Below are positions 35,443 through 45,394 of a stretch of 64,000 bases of DNA, in pieces. The DNA is taken from assembly GCA_947571775.1 (NCBI GenBank), contig CANOZK010000006.1, forward strand, positions 16,281 to 80,280, given 5' to 3'. Position numbers and translations under genes: made by a program. Numbering within the stretch: the first letter of the stretch is position 1; each line of letters opens with the position of its first letter. The notes below the pieces were generated by a model that was not told where the DNA came from, did not search any database, and saw only the letters and a list, made by a program, of their open reading frames with translations. This DNA comes from an uncultured Lachnospiraceae bacterium. Lineage in GTDB: Bacteria > Bacillota > Clostridia > Lachnospirales > Lachnospiraceae.

Positions 35443-38400
35443 TCAGAAATAGTCCACCCCGGACTCAAAGATCTGCATATCCTGCTCCCCATAAATATTG
35501 ACTGCCACGCCGTCACCGCGTCGTTCGCTGTGGGCCATTTTGCCCAGCACCCTTCCGTCGGGGCTTAGGATGCCCTCAATGGCGCAGTAAGAACCGTTTA
35601 CATTCCATTCTTCATCCATGGAGATCTCTCCGTTTGAGTCGCAGTACCGGGTCGCCACCTGGCCATTTGCAAACAGCTTTTCCAGCCACTGCGGATTTGC
35701 CACAAACCGTCCCTCTCCATGGGAAGCCGGATTGCAGTAAACGCCGCCCAGCTTTGCCTTAGACAGCCAGGGGGAGCGATCCGATACGACTTTCGTATAA
35801 ACCATCTTGGAAATATGGCGGCCGATGGTATTGTAAGTAAGCGTGGGGGAGTCTTCGGTCTGCCCCGCAATTTTTCCATAAGGCACCAGACCCAATTTGA
35901 TCAACGCCTGGAAGCCGTTGCAGATTCCCAGCGCCAGCCCGTCTCTTTCGTCCAGGAGCCTCTGGACTGCTTCCCGGATTTTCTCATTTTGGAAAGCCGT
36001 CGCAAAGAATTTGGCGGATCCATCCGGCTCATCCCCTGCGGAAAAGCCCCCTGGGAACATAATCATCTGGGCCTGGCCGATGGCCTGCTCAAACTCGGTT
36101 ACGGAATCCCGGATATCTGTGGGCGTCAAGTTTTTGAACACTCGTGTGATTACCTTCGCCCCTGCCCGCTCAAAAGCCCTGGCGCTGTCGTACTCACAAT
36201 TTGTCCCTGGAAATACTGGGATAAATACCGTGGGCTGGCCGATTTTATGGGTGCAGATCTGCACATCCGGCGCATGATACAGCTCATCTTGGTGAATGGC
36301 TTCTGTGTCTGTCCCGGATTTGCTCTTAAAGACTCCTTCCAAAGTCCCTTTCCAGGCATCCAAAGCCTCGTCCAGAGGAATCTGTACGCTGCCGTACTCG
36401 ATGGCTGCTGTATCCGTCACCTCTCCGATTTCCGTATAGGTAACGGCCAGCTGATTCAGCTTGCCCTCTGGCACCTCACAGATCAAATCCCCAAATCCTG
36501 GCGCAAACAAATCCCTGGCGTCCACAGAATGTTCGATTTTCACACCCATTTTGTTGCCGAATGCCATTTTACTGATTGCTGGGGCTATGCCGTTTCTGCC
36601 CAGCGCATAGGCGGAGATAACCCTACCCTCCTGCATATCCTGATGCAGTTTTGCATATTGTTCCATCAGCGCAGGGTAATCCGGCAAATCAAAGGCGTCT
36701 TTGGGCGCGCGCAGCCATACCAATTTGCTGCCTGCCCGTTTCAATTCGGGCGTTACCACATCTTTTTGTTTTGCCACATCTACGGCAAAGGATACCAGCG
36801 TTGGCGGCACGTCGATTTGATTGAAAGTCCCGGACATACTGTCTTTTCCACCAATAGAGGGAAGTCCAAATCCAAGCTGCGCCGTATAAGCTCCCAGCAG
36901 AGCCGAGAGCGGCTGGCTCCAACGGTGCGGGTCTTCGGTCATACGGCGGAAATATTCTTGGAATGTAAACCGGATTTTCTGGTAATCGCCCCCGCAGGCT
37001 ACGATCCGGGCGACCGATTCCACTACTGCATAGACCGCCCCGTGGTATGGGCTCCAACTGGATAGATAGGGGTCAAATCCATAGCTCATCATGGTCACAG
37101 TCTGGGTAGTGCCCTGAGAAACCGGAACCTTTGCAATCATGGACTGTGTTTCTGTCAGTTGATATTTTCCGCCATAAGGCATCAATACCGAGCCTGCCCC
37201 GATGGAGCCGTCAAACATTTCCACCAGACCTTTTTGAGAGCACTCATTCAAATCCGATAAAACAGACAGCCATTTTTTCTTTACATCAGAAACCGCTTCT
37301 CTTTTGGCAAACAGATTCCCCTCCCGGTTGGGAATGTCCACAGACACCTGCGCTTCCTGGCGTGCTCCGTTGGTATCCAAAAACGCTCTGGAAATATTGA
37401 CAATCTCGTCGCCTCTCCAGGTCAGCACCAGCCTTGGTTCCTCGGTCACTTCCGCCACGCAGACGGCCTCCAGGTTTTCTTCCCTGGCAAAATCTAATAA
37501 TAGATTCACATCTTTTGGATCCACCAGCACGGCCATCCGTTCCTGAGATTCGGAGATGGCGATCTCCGTACCGTCCAATCCGGCATATTTTTTCGGCACT
37601 TTATCCAGATCCACCCGAAGTCCCTCCGCCAGCTCGCCGATGGCTACGGACACGCCGCCGGCGCCGAAATCGTTGCATTTTTTGATAATTCTACTGACTT
37701 CTTCCCTTCGGAACATCCGCTGGATCTTCCGCTCTGTGGGGGCATTTCCCTTTTGAACTTCCGCTCCGCAAGTTTCGATGGAATTCTCGGTGTGTACCTT
37801 GGAAGAACCGGTCGCGCCTCCGCAGCCGTCCCTTCCCGTCCGGCCGCCCAGAAGAATGATTACATCCCCCGGCTTGGGCGTTTCCCGAATCACTCCCCGG
37901 CGGGGCGCCGCTCCCAGCACGGCTCCGATTTCCATTCGTTTTGCCACATAATTCGGATGGTAAATTTCCTTGACATAACCCGTCGCCAGCCCGATCTGGT
38001 TACCATAGGAGCTGTACCCGGAAGCTGCGCCGCGCACCAGCTTCTTCTGCGGCAGTTTGCCCTTTAACGTATCTTTGACCGACACCGTCGGATCTGCCGC
38101 CCCGGTCACGCGCATAGCCTGGTACACATAAGTACGCCCGGAGAGCGGATCACGGATGGCGCCGCCCAGACAGGTAGCTGCCCCGCCGAAGGGCTCGATC
38201 TCTGTGGGATGGTTGTGGGTTTCGTTTTTAAAATTGATCAGCCATTCTTCCTCTTTTCCATCTACATCCACAGGTACGACGATGCTGCAAGCGTTGATCT
38301 CGTCCGACTCTTCCTGGTCGGCCAGCTTGCCCTGCGCTTTTAACTTCTTCATCGCCAGAAGCGCCAGATCCATGAGGCAGACAGGCTTGTCCTTTTTCCC

Positions 38401-39198
38401 CTCATAAAGCTTTGCGCGATCCGCCAGATATTGTTCATAGGCCGCCCGAATCGGCTCGCGGTAATCTCCCTCTCCAAACGCAACCTCCGTTAATTCTGTG
38501 GAAAAGGTGGTGTGCCGGCAATGATCCGACCAGTAAGTATCCAGCACGCGAATTTCTGTCATCGAAGGAGCGCGGTGTTCCTGATTTCCAAAATAATTCT
38601 GGATATGCAGAAAATCCCGAAACGTCATGGCCAGTCCTAAAGAATCGTACAGCTTTTTCAGATTGGACTCCTCCATATCGCAAAAGCCAGAAAGGATTTT
38701 TACCGCCTCTGGTTCCTCAAAATCCACAATCAAGGTTTCCGGCTTGTCCATGCCGGTTTCCCTGGAATCCACTGGATTGATGCAGTGTTCCTTGATAGCT
38801 GCAAATTCACCTTCTGTCATCTGCCCCTCGATGACATACGTGGTGGCAGAACGGATCACCGGCTCTTCGTCCTCCTGCAAAAACTGGATGCACTGCACAG
38901 CAGAATCCGCCCGCTGGTCAAACTGTCCCGGCAGATATTCCACCGAAAAAATCCTCGCCCCCGGCGCGGCGGGAAATGTTTCTTCATAGAGAAAATCCAC
39001 CGGAGGTTCTGCAAATACTGTCCGGCAGGCTTTTGCAAAGCTGTCGTCTGAAATGTTTTCCACATCGTAACGAATCAGCACACGCACGGCCGTTACCTGG
39101 GAGATCCCAAGATAGCTGCTGATCTCATGCTTCAAATCCCTGGCCGCAACGGCATAATCCGGTTTTTTCTCCACATACACGCGTCTCACACTGCCCAT
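35443..39198 (-). CDS. purL: Phosphoribosylformylglycinamidine synthase, single-chain
   Basis: 1251 residues from the ATG at 39198, after GGAGGGGG; the frame extends nine codons upstream. Order: PurS-like N-terminal part (to about 150), two AIRS-type ATP-binding halves (FKNETHNHPTEIEPFGGAATCLGG region near 330; GGKDSMSGTF near 800), and a C-terminal glutaminase with nucleophile Cys in LGICNGFQALI and His in NPASHGEGRF. It carries out step 4 of purine synthesis. Clostridia often use this fused form rather than PurS/Q/L. Read after ridA with only a four-base gap. Confidence 0.97.
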   Translation of the reverse strand: MGSVRRVYVEKKPDYAVAARDLKHEISSYLGISQVTAVRVLIRYDVENISDDSFAKACRTVFAEPPVDFLYEETFPAAPGARIFSVEYLPGQFDQRADSAVQCIQFLQEDEEPVIRSATTYVIEGQMTEGEFAAIKEHCINPVDSRETGMDKPETLIVDFEEPEAVKILSGFCDMEESNLKKLYDSLGLAMTFRDFLHIQNYFGNQEHRAPSMTEIRVLDTYWSDHCRHTTFSTELTEVAFGEGDYREPIRAAYEQYLADRAKLYEGKKDKPVCLMDLALLAMKKLKAQGKLADQEESDEINACSIVVPVDVDGKEEEWLINFKNETHNHPTEIEPFGGAATCLGGAIRDPLSGRTYVYQAMRVTGAADPTVSVKDTLKGKLPQKKLVRGAASGYSSYGNQIGLATGYVKEIYHPNYVAKRMEIGAVLGAAPRRGVIRETPKPGDVIILLGGRTGRDGCGGATGSSKVHTENSIETCGAEVQKGNAPTERKIQRMFRREEVSRIIKKCNDFGAGGVSVAIGELAEGLRVDLDKVPKKYAGLDGTEIAISESQERMAVLVDPKDVNLLLDFAREENLEAVCVAEVTEEPRLVLTWRGDEIVNISRAFLDTNGARQEAQVSVDIPNREGNLFAKREAVSDVKKKWLSVLSDLNECSQKGLVEMFDGSIGAGSVLMPYGGKYQLTETQSMIAKVPVSQGTTQTVTMMSYGFDPYLSSWSPYHGAVYAVVESVARIVACGGDYQKIRFTFQEYFRRMTEDPHRWSQPLSALLGAYTAQLGFGLPSIGGKDSMSGTFNQIDVPPTLVSFAVDVAKQKDVVTPELKRAGSKLVWLRAPKDAFDLPDYPALMEQYAKLHQDMQEGRVISAYALGRNGIAPAISKMAFGNKMGVKIEHSVDARDLFAPGFGDLICEVPEGKLNQLAVTYTEIGEVTDTAAIEYGSVQIPLDEALDAWKGTLEGVFKSKSGTDTEAIHQDELYHAPDVQICTHKIGQPTVFIPVFPGTNCEYDSARAFERAGAKVITRVFKNLTPTDIRDSVTEFEQAIGQAQMIMFPGGFSAGDEPDGSAKFFATAFQNEKIREAVQRLLDERDGLALGICNGFQALIKLGLVPYGKIAGQTEDSPTLTYNTIGRHISKMVYTKVVSDRSPWLSKAKLGGVYCNPASHGEGRFVANPQWLEKLFANGQVATRYCDSNGEISMDEEWNVNGSYCAIEGILSPDGRVLGKMAHSERRGDGVAVNIYGEQDMQIFESGVDYF

Positions 39199-39202
39199 TT
39201 TT

Positions 39203-39583
39203 TTACACCCCCTCCACTGTTGCAATTACTTCCACCTCGCACAGCACATCCTTTGGCAGAGTTTTCACTGCCACACAAGAACGGGCTGGTCTGCTGACAA
39301 AGTACTTGGCATAAATTTCGTTAAATGCTGCAAAATCGTTCATATCCGCAAGGAAACAGGTGGTCTTTACCACCTGATCAAATCCAACTCCCGCCTGGGA
39401 TAATACAGCCTGCAAGTTTCTCATCACCCGATCTGCCTGTGTGGCAATGTCTGTTCCCGCAATCGCTCCCGTCGCCGGGTCAATGGGAATCTGCCCGGAG
39501 GTAAAAAGCATCCCATTTGCCACAATGGCCTGCGAGTACGGCCCGATCGCCTCCGGTGCTTTCTCTGTATGAATCGTTTTCAT
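39203..39583 (-). CDS. ridA: RidA-family enamine/imine deaminase
   Basis: 126 residues. IHTEKAPEAIGPYSQAI, the GQIPIDPATG stretch, RPARSCVAV with the conserved catalytic Arg, and the closing EVEVIATV are typical. It clears reactive 2-aminoacrylate-type imines formed by PLP enzymes such as threonine dehydratase (present at 23.5-24.7 kb). It stands between fumarase and purL on the same strand. Confidence 0.95.
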   Translation of the reverse strand: MKTIHTEKAPEAIGPYSQAIVANGMLFTSGQIPIDPATGAIAGTDIATQADRVMRNLQAVLSQAGVGFDQVVKTTCFLADMNDFAAFNEIYAKYFVSRPARSCVAVKTLPKDVLCEVEVIATVEGV

Positions 39584-39598
39584 CTTTCTTATCCCTTT

Positions 39599-40147
39599 CT
39601 AAACCGTATTGTCTTGCGATATCATCTCGTACAAATTGTTTCCCTGGGAATCGATCACCACAATCACCGGGAAATCTTCTACTTCCAACCTGCGGATGGC
39701 TTCCGTGCCCAAATCCTCGTAGGCGACCACTTCCGCCTGTTTGATCTGCCGGGACAGCAGTGCTCCGGCTCCGCCTACCGCCGCAAAATAAACGGCCCCA
39801 TTGCGGACAATCGCATCCAAAACTTCCGGGCTTCGCTTTCCCTTTCCGATCATGCCGCCCAGTCCCATATCCAAAAGTTTCGGCGCATATAGGTCCATAC
39901 GGCTGGCTGTGGTAGGGCCTGCCGAGCCAATCACGCGTCCCTCTCTGGCTGGGGACGGCCCCATGTAATAGATGATGTTGTCCTTCCAGTCCAGCGGCAG
40001 CTTTTGCCCGTCATCCAATGTCTCCTGCATCCGCTTATGGGCGGCGTCTCTGGCCGTATAGATGGTTCCGCTAATCCATACATAATCCCCGGCACGCAAA
40101 GTTTTTATCATCTCTCGATCCAGGGGCGCAGCAATCCGATAATCCAT
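39599..40147 (-). CDS. Class I fumarase (Fe-S hydro-lyase), beta subunit
   Basis: 182 residues equal to the C-terminal domain of iron-sulfur fumarases: GDYVWISGTIYTARDAAHKR, YYMGPSPA, GPTTASRMD, MIGKGKRSP. Alpha and beta are separate genes here, as usual in anaerobes. Tartrate dehydratase is the other possibility; fumarase is likelier by family frequency. Confidence 0.92.
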   Translation of the reverse strand: MDYRIAAPLDREMIKTLRAGDYVWISGTIYTARDAAHKRMQETLDDGQKLPLDWKDNIIYYMGPSPAREGRVIGSAGPTTASRMDLYAPKLLDMGLGGMIGKGKRSPEVLDAIVRNGAVYFAAVGGAGALLSRQIKQAEVVAYEDLGTEAIRRLEVEDFPVIVVIDSQGNNLYEMISQDNTV

Positions 40148-40171
40148 GTTCTTTCTTCCCCCTTTCCTCTT

Positions 40172-41017
40172 TTATAGCGTCCTTTTTACATGACGGTTTA
40201 CGTGGCAGCACAGATTTACCGCGGTGGGAAGTCCCGCAATGTGGGTGGCGTATGTGTTGATATGCACAGCCAGAGCCGTTGTATTTCCGCCCAGTCCCCC
40301 AGGGCCTATCCCCAGTTGGTTGATTTTTTCCAACATCTCTTCCTCCAGGCTGCGGATATGCGGTGCCTGCGCCTTCTCTCCCACTGGCCGGGTAAGCGCC
40401 TGCTTGGCCAGCAGGGCTGCTTTTTCAAAGGTGCCGCCGATGCCGACGCCGACGACCAGCGGCGGGCAGGCGTTCGGCCCGGCTTCCCGCACCGTATCCA
40501 GAATGACCTGTTTTACCCCTTCCACGCCCTGGGCCGGCTTTAGCATGACAATCCGGCTCATATTTTCGCTTCCGAAGCCTTTGGGAGCCACTATGATGTT
40601 CACCTGATTTCCCGGCACAATCGACGTATGGAGAATGGCCGGAGTGTTGTCCTTGGTGTTTTCCCGAAGCAGCGGATCACCCACCACAGATTTGCGCAGA
40701 TAGCCTTCTATATATCCCTGGCGAACGCCTTCTTCTACTGCCTCCTGCAAATCTCCCCCGGTAAAATGAACATCCTGGCCTATTTCCAGAAAAATTACGG
40801 CCATGCCGGTATCCTGACAAATGGGGATCTGATCCGTTTTGGCAATCTCCAAATTCTCCTCAAGCTGCCCCAAAATTTTTTTTCCCAGCGCTCCCTGTTC
40901 TTTTTCTGCCGCCTCCTTCATCGCGCAGGCCATATCTTCTGACAGAAAATAATTGGTCTGGATGCACATTTCCCGTATGTTTTGGGTAACTTCTGTTACT
41001 TCAATCTCTCTTATCAT
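40172..41017 (-). CDS. Class I fumarase (Fe-S hydro-lyase), alpha subunit
   Basis: 281 residues. Three conserved Cys likely bind the [4Fe-4S] cluster: in ICQDTGMAV, in NACPPLVVGVGIGG and in the C-terminal NLCCHVNRH. GQNVNIIVAPKGFGSENMS-type segment is present (GNQVNIIVAPKG). It precedes the beta subunit with a 24-base gap. It interconverts fumarate and malate; fumarate from purine synthesis is one likely source. Confidence 0.93.
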   Translation of the reverse strand: MIREIEVTEVTQNIREMCIQTNYFLSEDMACAMKEAAEKEQGALGKKILGQLEENLEIAKTDQIPICQDTGMAVIFLEIGQDVHFTGGDLQEAVEEGVRQGYIEGYLRKSVVGDPLLRENTKDNTPAILHTSIVPGNQVNIIVAPKGFGSENMSRIVMLKPAQGVEGVKQVILDTVREAGPNACPPLVVGVGIGGTFEKAALLAKQALTRPVGEKAQAPHIRSLEEEMLEKINQLGIGPGGLGGNTTALAVHINTYATHIAGLPTAVNLCCHVNRHVKRTL

Positions 41018-41031
41018 ATCCGACCGCTCCT

Positions 41032-41295
41032 TTAACCCTCCACAATCAGGTAGGTATCGTCCGGCAGAACAAAGACCTCGCTGGCATCCTCCAGCTCTTC
41101 ATCAGACATTCCCTCTATGTCCGCGCCGTTTTCCTCAAAATATGCTCTTACCTCGTCCAGAGAATTTACTACCACAGCCATGCAGTCCTCCAGGAAAGCC
41201 TCCGCCTCTGCAAGACTTTCTGCAACTGGCTCATCAAATAGTTGTCCCTGGTTCTTCAAAAATGTGATCAGACACTCTTCACTGTATTCATTCAT
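41032..41295 (-). CDS. Small acidic hypothetical protein
   Basis: About 87 residues from the ATG at 41295, which follows a GGAG; two further in-frame ATGs lie upstream (41304, 41319), so the start is uncertain. Very acidic (many Glu and Asp), no membrane span, no family recognised. It lies 14 bases before the fumarase alpha gene on the same strand and is probably part of that operon. Confidence 0.7.
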   Translation of the reverse strand: MNEYSEECLITFLKNQGQLFDEPVAESLAEAEAFLEDCMAVVVNSLDEVRAYFEENGADIEGMSDEELEDASEVFVLPDDTYLIVEG

Positions 41296-41340
41296 TCTCT
41301 CCATCCTCCCATTTTCCATAGAACTATTTCAAAAAAGCTT

Positions 41341-41991
41341 TCAAAGCAGTGAAAGCAGTTCCTCCGGTTTCTGGATAATCCGATCGGCACCGCTGTCTTC
41401 CAGCTCCTTTTGCTCCCGAAACCCCCAAGTCACGCCCACGGTGTACATCCCCGCCCGGCAGCCTGTAAGCATGTCTGTATTCGTATCCCCGATATACAGA
41501 CAGGACTTTGGTTCTGCGCGCAGATCCCAAGCAATTTGGCAGGCCCCGGCCGGATCCGGTTTTTTTGCAACGCCTTGCATCTGCCCTTGGATTTTGTCAA
41601 AACAGCTTTTTCCAAACAGGGCTTCCACCACTTGGACAGCCTGCGCGTGGGGCTTGTTAGACAGCACCGCAAGGGATACGCCAAGCTTCCTCAGCTCTGC
41701 AAGCGTCTCAGCAACGCCCGGATATGTTTTCACACAATACAAGGGCTCCTGTGCCAGCCATCGGCGCACCAGAGGAATTCCTTCTTCCAGACAGCGTCCC
41801 TCGGTATCTCCCGCCCGACGCAAAGCCCTTTGAAATGCCGTGTCCAGACCATCCCCAGCATAATACTTGTACTCCTGCGCCGGACGGCCCTCATATCCGA
41901 AATGTTCCAGGCCCTGGTTGACCGCGTGGGCAATGGACTCCACGGTATCGGCCAAAGTCCCGTCCAAATCGAAAATGCATACTTTCTTCAT
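41341..41991 (-). CDS. HAD-family phosphatase (phosphoglycolate phosphatase-like)
   Basis: 216 residues from the ATG at 41991 (MKKVCIFDLDGTLAD). HAD motifs: DLDGTLADT (nucleophile Asp), VLSNKPH (Ser), KPDP (Lys) and YIGDTNTDM (metal Asp). The helical cap after the first motif makes it subfamily IA, closest to Gph. It may hydrolyse phosphoglycolate or another small phosphoester. First gene of the leftward run to purL. Confidence 0.9.
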   Translation of the reverse strand: MKKVCIFDLDGTLADTVESIAHAVNQGLEHFGYEGRPAQEYKYYAGDGLDTAFQRALRRAGDTEGRCLEEGIPLVRRWLAQEPLYCVKTYPGVAETLAELRKLGVSLAVLSNKPHAQAVQVVEALFGKSCFDKIQGQMQGVAKKPDPAGACQIAWDLRAEPKSCLYIGDTNTDMLTGCRAGMYTVGVTWGFREQKELEDSGADRIIQKPEELLSLL

Positions 41992-42150
41992 CTGCTGTGA
42001 ATCCCCCTTGGTCAGAAATATATGTTTAGTATACATGGAGAAACAACAGCCTGCAAGAGTTTTTCATATTTCCCGTTCATTGACAAGCCGTCTCTGCCAT
42101 GATAAAGTGTATACAGCCAAAAAACACTCATTGAAAGAGGGATTGCCGCT

Positions 42151-42969
42151 ATGAAAAAAACTTCAAAAATCCTGTTCACAGACCTGGACAATACACTGCT
42201 GAACCACCGAAAACAGATCACGCCGGAAAATCGCCAGGCCATCGCCCAAGCCATCGCCCTGGGCCATCAAGTGGTCATCTGCACCGGCCGTCCCCTGATT
42301 GGAACAACCGCTCAGATTCGGGAACTGGATCTGGTACAGCCCGGATGTTACGCCATCACCTACAACGGAGCTGTGGTTTACGACTGCTTTCGGGAAGAAA
42401 TCCTGTTTCAGAAAACGCTTCCTCTTCCTTATGTAAAATACATATTTGAAAAAGCCCAGCAATATGATTTGTTCTGTCAGACCTATTCCAACACCCACCT
42501 GCTGGCGCCTTACTCCTCCCCGGCCATGAAAGCTTACGCAGCCAAAAGCAAGGTATCCTACCAGATTCTTCCCGATCTCCCGGACTGTCTCAAAGAGGAA
42601 CCCGCCAAGGTTTTGGTCATGGGGCCAAAGGACCAAAAGCAGCTCAATGCTTATCAGGAAGCTATCCGGGAGTGGGCGGAGGATAAAATATCTATCTTCT
42701 ATTCCGACCAGACCTATCTGGAACACGTTCTTCTGGGAGTCTCCAAAGGCTCTGCCATAAAGTGGCTCTGCCGCCGCCTGGATATTCCCCTGGAAAATAC
42801 AATCGCCGTGGGGGATGCACAAAACGATATTCCCATGCTGCGCACCGCCCAGACAGGAATTGCCATGGCCAATGCCGCCCCGGAATGCAAAGCCAGCGCC
42901 GACTGTGTTACCGAAAACGACTGCGAACACAGCGGAGTTGCCGAAGTCATCCGCAAATTTCTTTTATAA
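42151..42969 (+). CDS. Cof-type HAD phosphatase
   Basis: 272 residues. LFTDLDNTLLNH (nucleophile Asp), VVICTGRPL, a large C2 cap, GSAIKWLCRRL (Lys) and VGDAQNDIPML with a C-terminal NDCEHSGVAEVI, all typical of the Cof/YidA group acting on sugar phosphates or flavin nucleotides. AGAGGGA precedes the start. Single gene, divergent from the phosphoglycolate phosphatase-like gene. Confidence 0.92.
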   Translation: MKKTSKILFTDLDNTLLNHRKQITPENRQAIAQAIALGHQVVICTGRPLIGTTAQIRELDLVQPGCYAITYNGAVVYDCFREEILFQKTLPLPYVKYIFEKAQQYDLFCQTYSNTHLLAPYSSPAMKAYAAKSKVSYQILPDLPDCLKEEPAKVLVMGPKDQKQLNAYQEAIREWAEDKISIFYSDQTYLEHVLLGVSKGSAIKWLCRRLDIPLENTIAVGDAQNDIPMLRTAQTGIAMANAAPECKASADCVTENDCEHSGVAEVIRKFLL

Positions 42970-42974
42970 AAACG

Positions 42975-43032
42975 AAAAGCCCCAAAGGACAGCTTTCTTG
43001 AAAGAAGGCTTTTGGCACTCTGGGGCTTTTTA
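42975..43032. terminator. Bidirectional terminator between the Cof phosphatase and the polyferredoxin
   Basis: AAAAGCCCCA and TGGGGCTTTT enclose an inner hairpin; a T-run follows on either strand for converging genes. Confidence 0.8.
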
Positions 43033-43050
43033 TATGTATCTGTCTTATTC

Positions 43051-43440
43051 TTAATCTTCGCGGATTTCCAGAACTTCCATTGGACATGCTTTTACGCAGA
43101 TTCCACAGGCAGAACATTTTCCTGCCACTTCTTTGTCTTCTGCTTTTACCATCAGGCCGAACGGACATGCTTCCACGCATTTTCCACATCCGGTACATTT
43201 TTTCTTATCTACCATGTAAACGCCCTTGGCATTCTGAGTAATTGCCTCATGTTCACATGCTTCCGCACATTTTCCGCACTGCGGACATGCCAGCACCTTC
43301 GGCTCTCCGTCTTTCTTCGCGCCAATCTGCAGATAGGATACAGATTCGTCTTCTCTCTTATAAAAGGCGGTTGAACAGGCAACCTGACATTGAAGACAAG
43401 CCATACATTGATCTTTTTTTGCTGCAACTAATTTTTTCAT
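43051..43440 (-). CDS. Polyferredoxin with four Cys clusters
   Basis: 129 residues. Four clusters are seen: CMACLQCQVAC (12-22), CPQCGKCAEAC, CTGCGKCVEACP and CSACGICVKACP, enough for up to four [4Fe-4S] centres. It resembles CooF/HydN-type electron carriers, but no oxidoreductase or hydrogenase is next to it, so its partner is unknown. Single gene. Confidence 0.88.
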   Translation of the reverse strand: MKKLVAAKKDQCMACLQCQVACSTAFYKREDESVSYLQIGAKKDGEPKVLACPQCGKCAEACEHEAITQNAKGVYMVDKKKCTGCGKCVEACPFGLMVKAEDKEVAGKCSACGICVKACPMEVLEIRED

Positions 43441-43572
43441 TGCGACCCTCCTGGATTTTTTCTATTAATATTTTATATCTAACTGATATTTTTTATTATA
43501 AAGGATTCCTTTCTATTCTTCAACAAAAATATGACAAAAAATTTTATTGGATATCACTGCTTAAAAAAGACG

Positions 43573-43611
43573 CCAAAAGCGGGGGAAATCGCAATCCCCC
43601 GGCGCTTTTGG
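43573..43611 (-). terminator. Terminator after glnS
   Basis: Minus-strand arms CCAAAAGCGCCGGGGGAT and its complement pair around GCG and are followed by CGTCTTTTTT. The gap 43441-43697 also holds hairpins CTTTTCTGCGAGAAAAG and GAAAACGC/GTGTTTTC; the first is shared with 22.1 kb. Confidence 0.75.
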
Positions 43612-43697
43612 TCCTTTTCTCGCAGAAAAGCACAGGATTTGAAAACTGAGAAAACACTGATGCGTAAGCGTTTTCTTAATCTTAAATAAATAACTTT

Positions 43698-45362
43698 TCA
43701 GGCTTTTGGCAGCTTAAAAGAGCTTTTCAGCGATACGATCCGGTTAAATACCGGCGCGCCTTCCCTGGAATCCTTCGCGTCTACGCAATAATACCCATTT
43801 CGGACAAACTGGAAACTGTCATATGGCTTTGCCTGCTTCAAATCCGGCTCCAAGTACGCCTGCTTAACCGTCAGGGAATTGGGATTTAGGTTCAAAGATC
43901 CGTCCTCGTTATAAACGCCCTTTTCCTCATCGATGATATTCTCATACAGGCGCACCTCTGCCTGTACGGCTTCCTGTGCGGATACCCAATGGATCGTTCC
44001 CTTTACTTTTCTTCCGGTAAAACCGCTTCCGCATTTGGTTTCCGGGTCATAGGTGCAGTGGATTTCGGTTACCTGGCCGTTGTCGTCTTTGACAAAGCTT
44101 TCGCATTTAACAAAATAAGCCTGCATCAAACGCACTTCATTGCCGGGAAACAGACGGAAATACTTCTTTGGAGGTATTTCCATGAAATCCTCCCGCTCAA
44201 TATACAGTTCTCTTCCAAATAATACCTTCCGGCTTCCCAGCTCTTCATTTTCCAGATTGTTGGCCACTTCCAACTCTTCTGTCTGGCCTTCGGGATAATT
44301 GTCTATGATCAATTTGATCGGATCCAAGACCGCCATCATCCGGCTTTTTTTCAGCTTCAAATCCTCCCGGACACAATACTCCAGCATGGCATAATCCGCA
44401 GAACTCTGGGCTTTCGACACCCCGCAGAGATCGACGAACATCTGAATCGATTCCGGCGTAAACCCTCTCCTGCGCAGAGCGGCAATGGAAACCAGCCTGG
44501 GGTCGTCCCAGCCGTCCACAATGCCTTCCTCCACCAATTTTTTGATATATCTTTTTCCAGTTACCACATTCGTCAGATATAATTTAGCAAACTCAATCTG
44601 TCTGGGAGGCTGCTCAAAACCCACTTCCCGGACTACCCAGTCGTACAGCGGCCGATGGTCTTCAAATTCCAGCGTACAGATGGAATGGGTCACCCCTTCA
44701 AACGCATCCTCCAGAGGATGGGCAAAGTCGTACATCGGATAAATACACCAGGTATCTCCCGTGTTGTGATGGTGCATATGGGCCACCCGGTAAATGACTG
44801 GGTCCCGCATGTTCATATTGGACGAGGCCATGTCTATTTTTGCCCGCAAAACCCTGGCACCGTCCGCCACTTTACCTTTTCGCATCTCTTCAAACAACTG
44901 AAGATTTTCCTCCACACTTCTGTTTCGGTAAGGGCTTTCTTTTCCTGGCTGCGTCAGAGTTCCCCGATATTCCCGGATTTCCTCCGCGGTCAGATCGCAG
45001 ACATAAGCCTTGCCCTTTTTGATCAGGGTGACGGCCGCCTCATACATTTTTTCAAAATAATCCGAGGCAAAATACAGCCGGTCTTCCCAATCCGCGCCCA
45101 GCCATTGGATATCCTCCTTAATGGACTCTACAAACTCTGTCTTCTCTTTCGTGGGATTGGTATCGTCAAAACGCATATTGAATTTTCCATGGTATTTTTT
45201 GGCAATCCCATAATTGAGCAAAATAGACTTGGCATGTCCGATGTGCAAGTATCCGTTTGGCTCCGGGGGAAAACGGGTACATACGGCGTCGTATACTCCG
45301 TCCTCCAAATCCTTGTCGATCATCTGCTCAATAAAATTTTTGGATACGATTTCCTGTTCCAT
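43698..45362 (-). CDS. glnS: Glutaminyl-tRNA synthetase
   Basis: 554 residues. [15 protein letters not shown] (HIGH motif), [10 protein letters not shown] and the GlnRS-type [17 protein letters not shown] and [13 protein letters not shown] segments place it with GlnRS rather than GluRS. An anticodon-binding beta-barrel region fills the last 200 residues. It charges tRNA-Gln with glutamine directly; many Firmicutes use the amidotransferase route, so GlnRS is a lineage feature of some Clostridia. No T-box leader was found. Confidence 0.95.
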   Translation of the reverse strand: MEQEIVSKNFIEQMIDKDLEDGVYDAVCTRFPPEPNGYLHIGHAKSILLNYGIAKKYHGKFNMRFDDTNPTKEKTEFVESIKEDIQWLGADWEDRLYFASDYFEKMYEAAVTLIKKGKAYVCDLTAEEIREYRGTLTQPGKESPYRNRSVEENLQLFEEMRKGKVADGARVLRAKIDMASSNMNMRDPVIYRVAHMHHHNTGDTWCIYPMYDFAHPLEDAFEGVTHSICTLEFEDHRPLYDWVVREVGFEQPPRQIEFAKLYLTNVVTGKRYIKKLVEEGIVDGWDDPRLVSIAALRRRGFTPESIQMFVDLCGVSKAQSSADYAMLEYCVREDLKLKKSRMMAVLDPIKLIIDNYPEGQTEELEVANNLENEELGSRKVLFGRELYIEREDFMEIPPKKYFRLFPGNEVRLMQAYFVKCESFVKDDNGQVTEIHCTYDPETKCGSGFTGRKVKGTIHWVSAQEAVQAEVRLYENIIDEEKGVYNEDGSLNLNPNSLTVKQAYLEPDLKQAKPYDSFQFVRNGYYCVDAKDSREGAPVFNRIVSLKSSFKLPKA

Positions 45363-45394
45363 ACATCACTCTCTCCTCAAAATTATATATTTTA

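Noticed and set aside
45363..45394. T-box leader for glnS
   Set aside because: Only 32 bases separate glnS from the gene before it and no T-box sequence is present.
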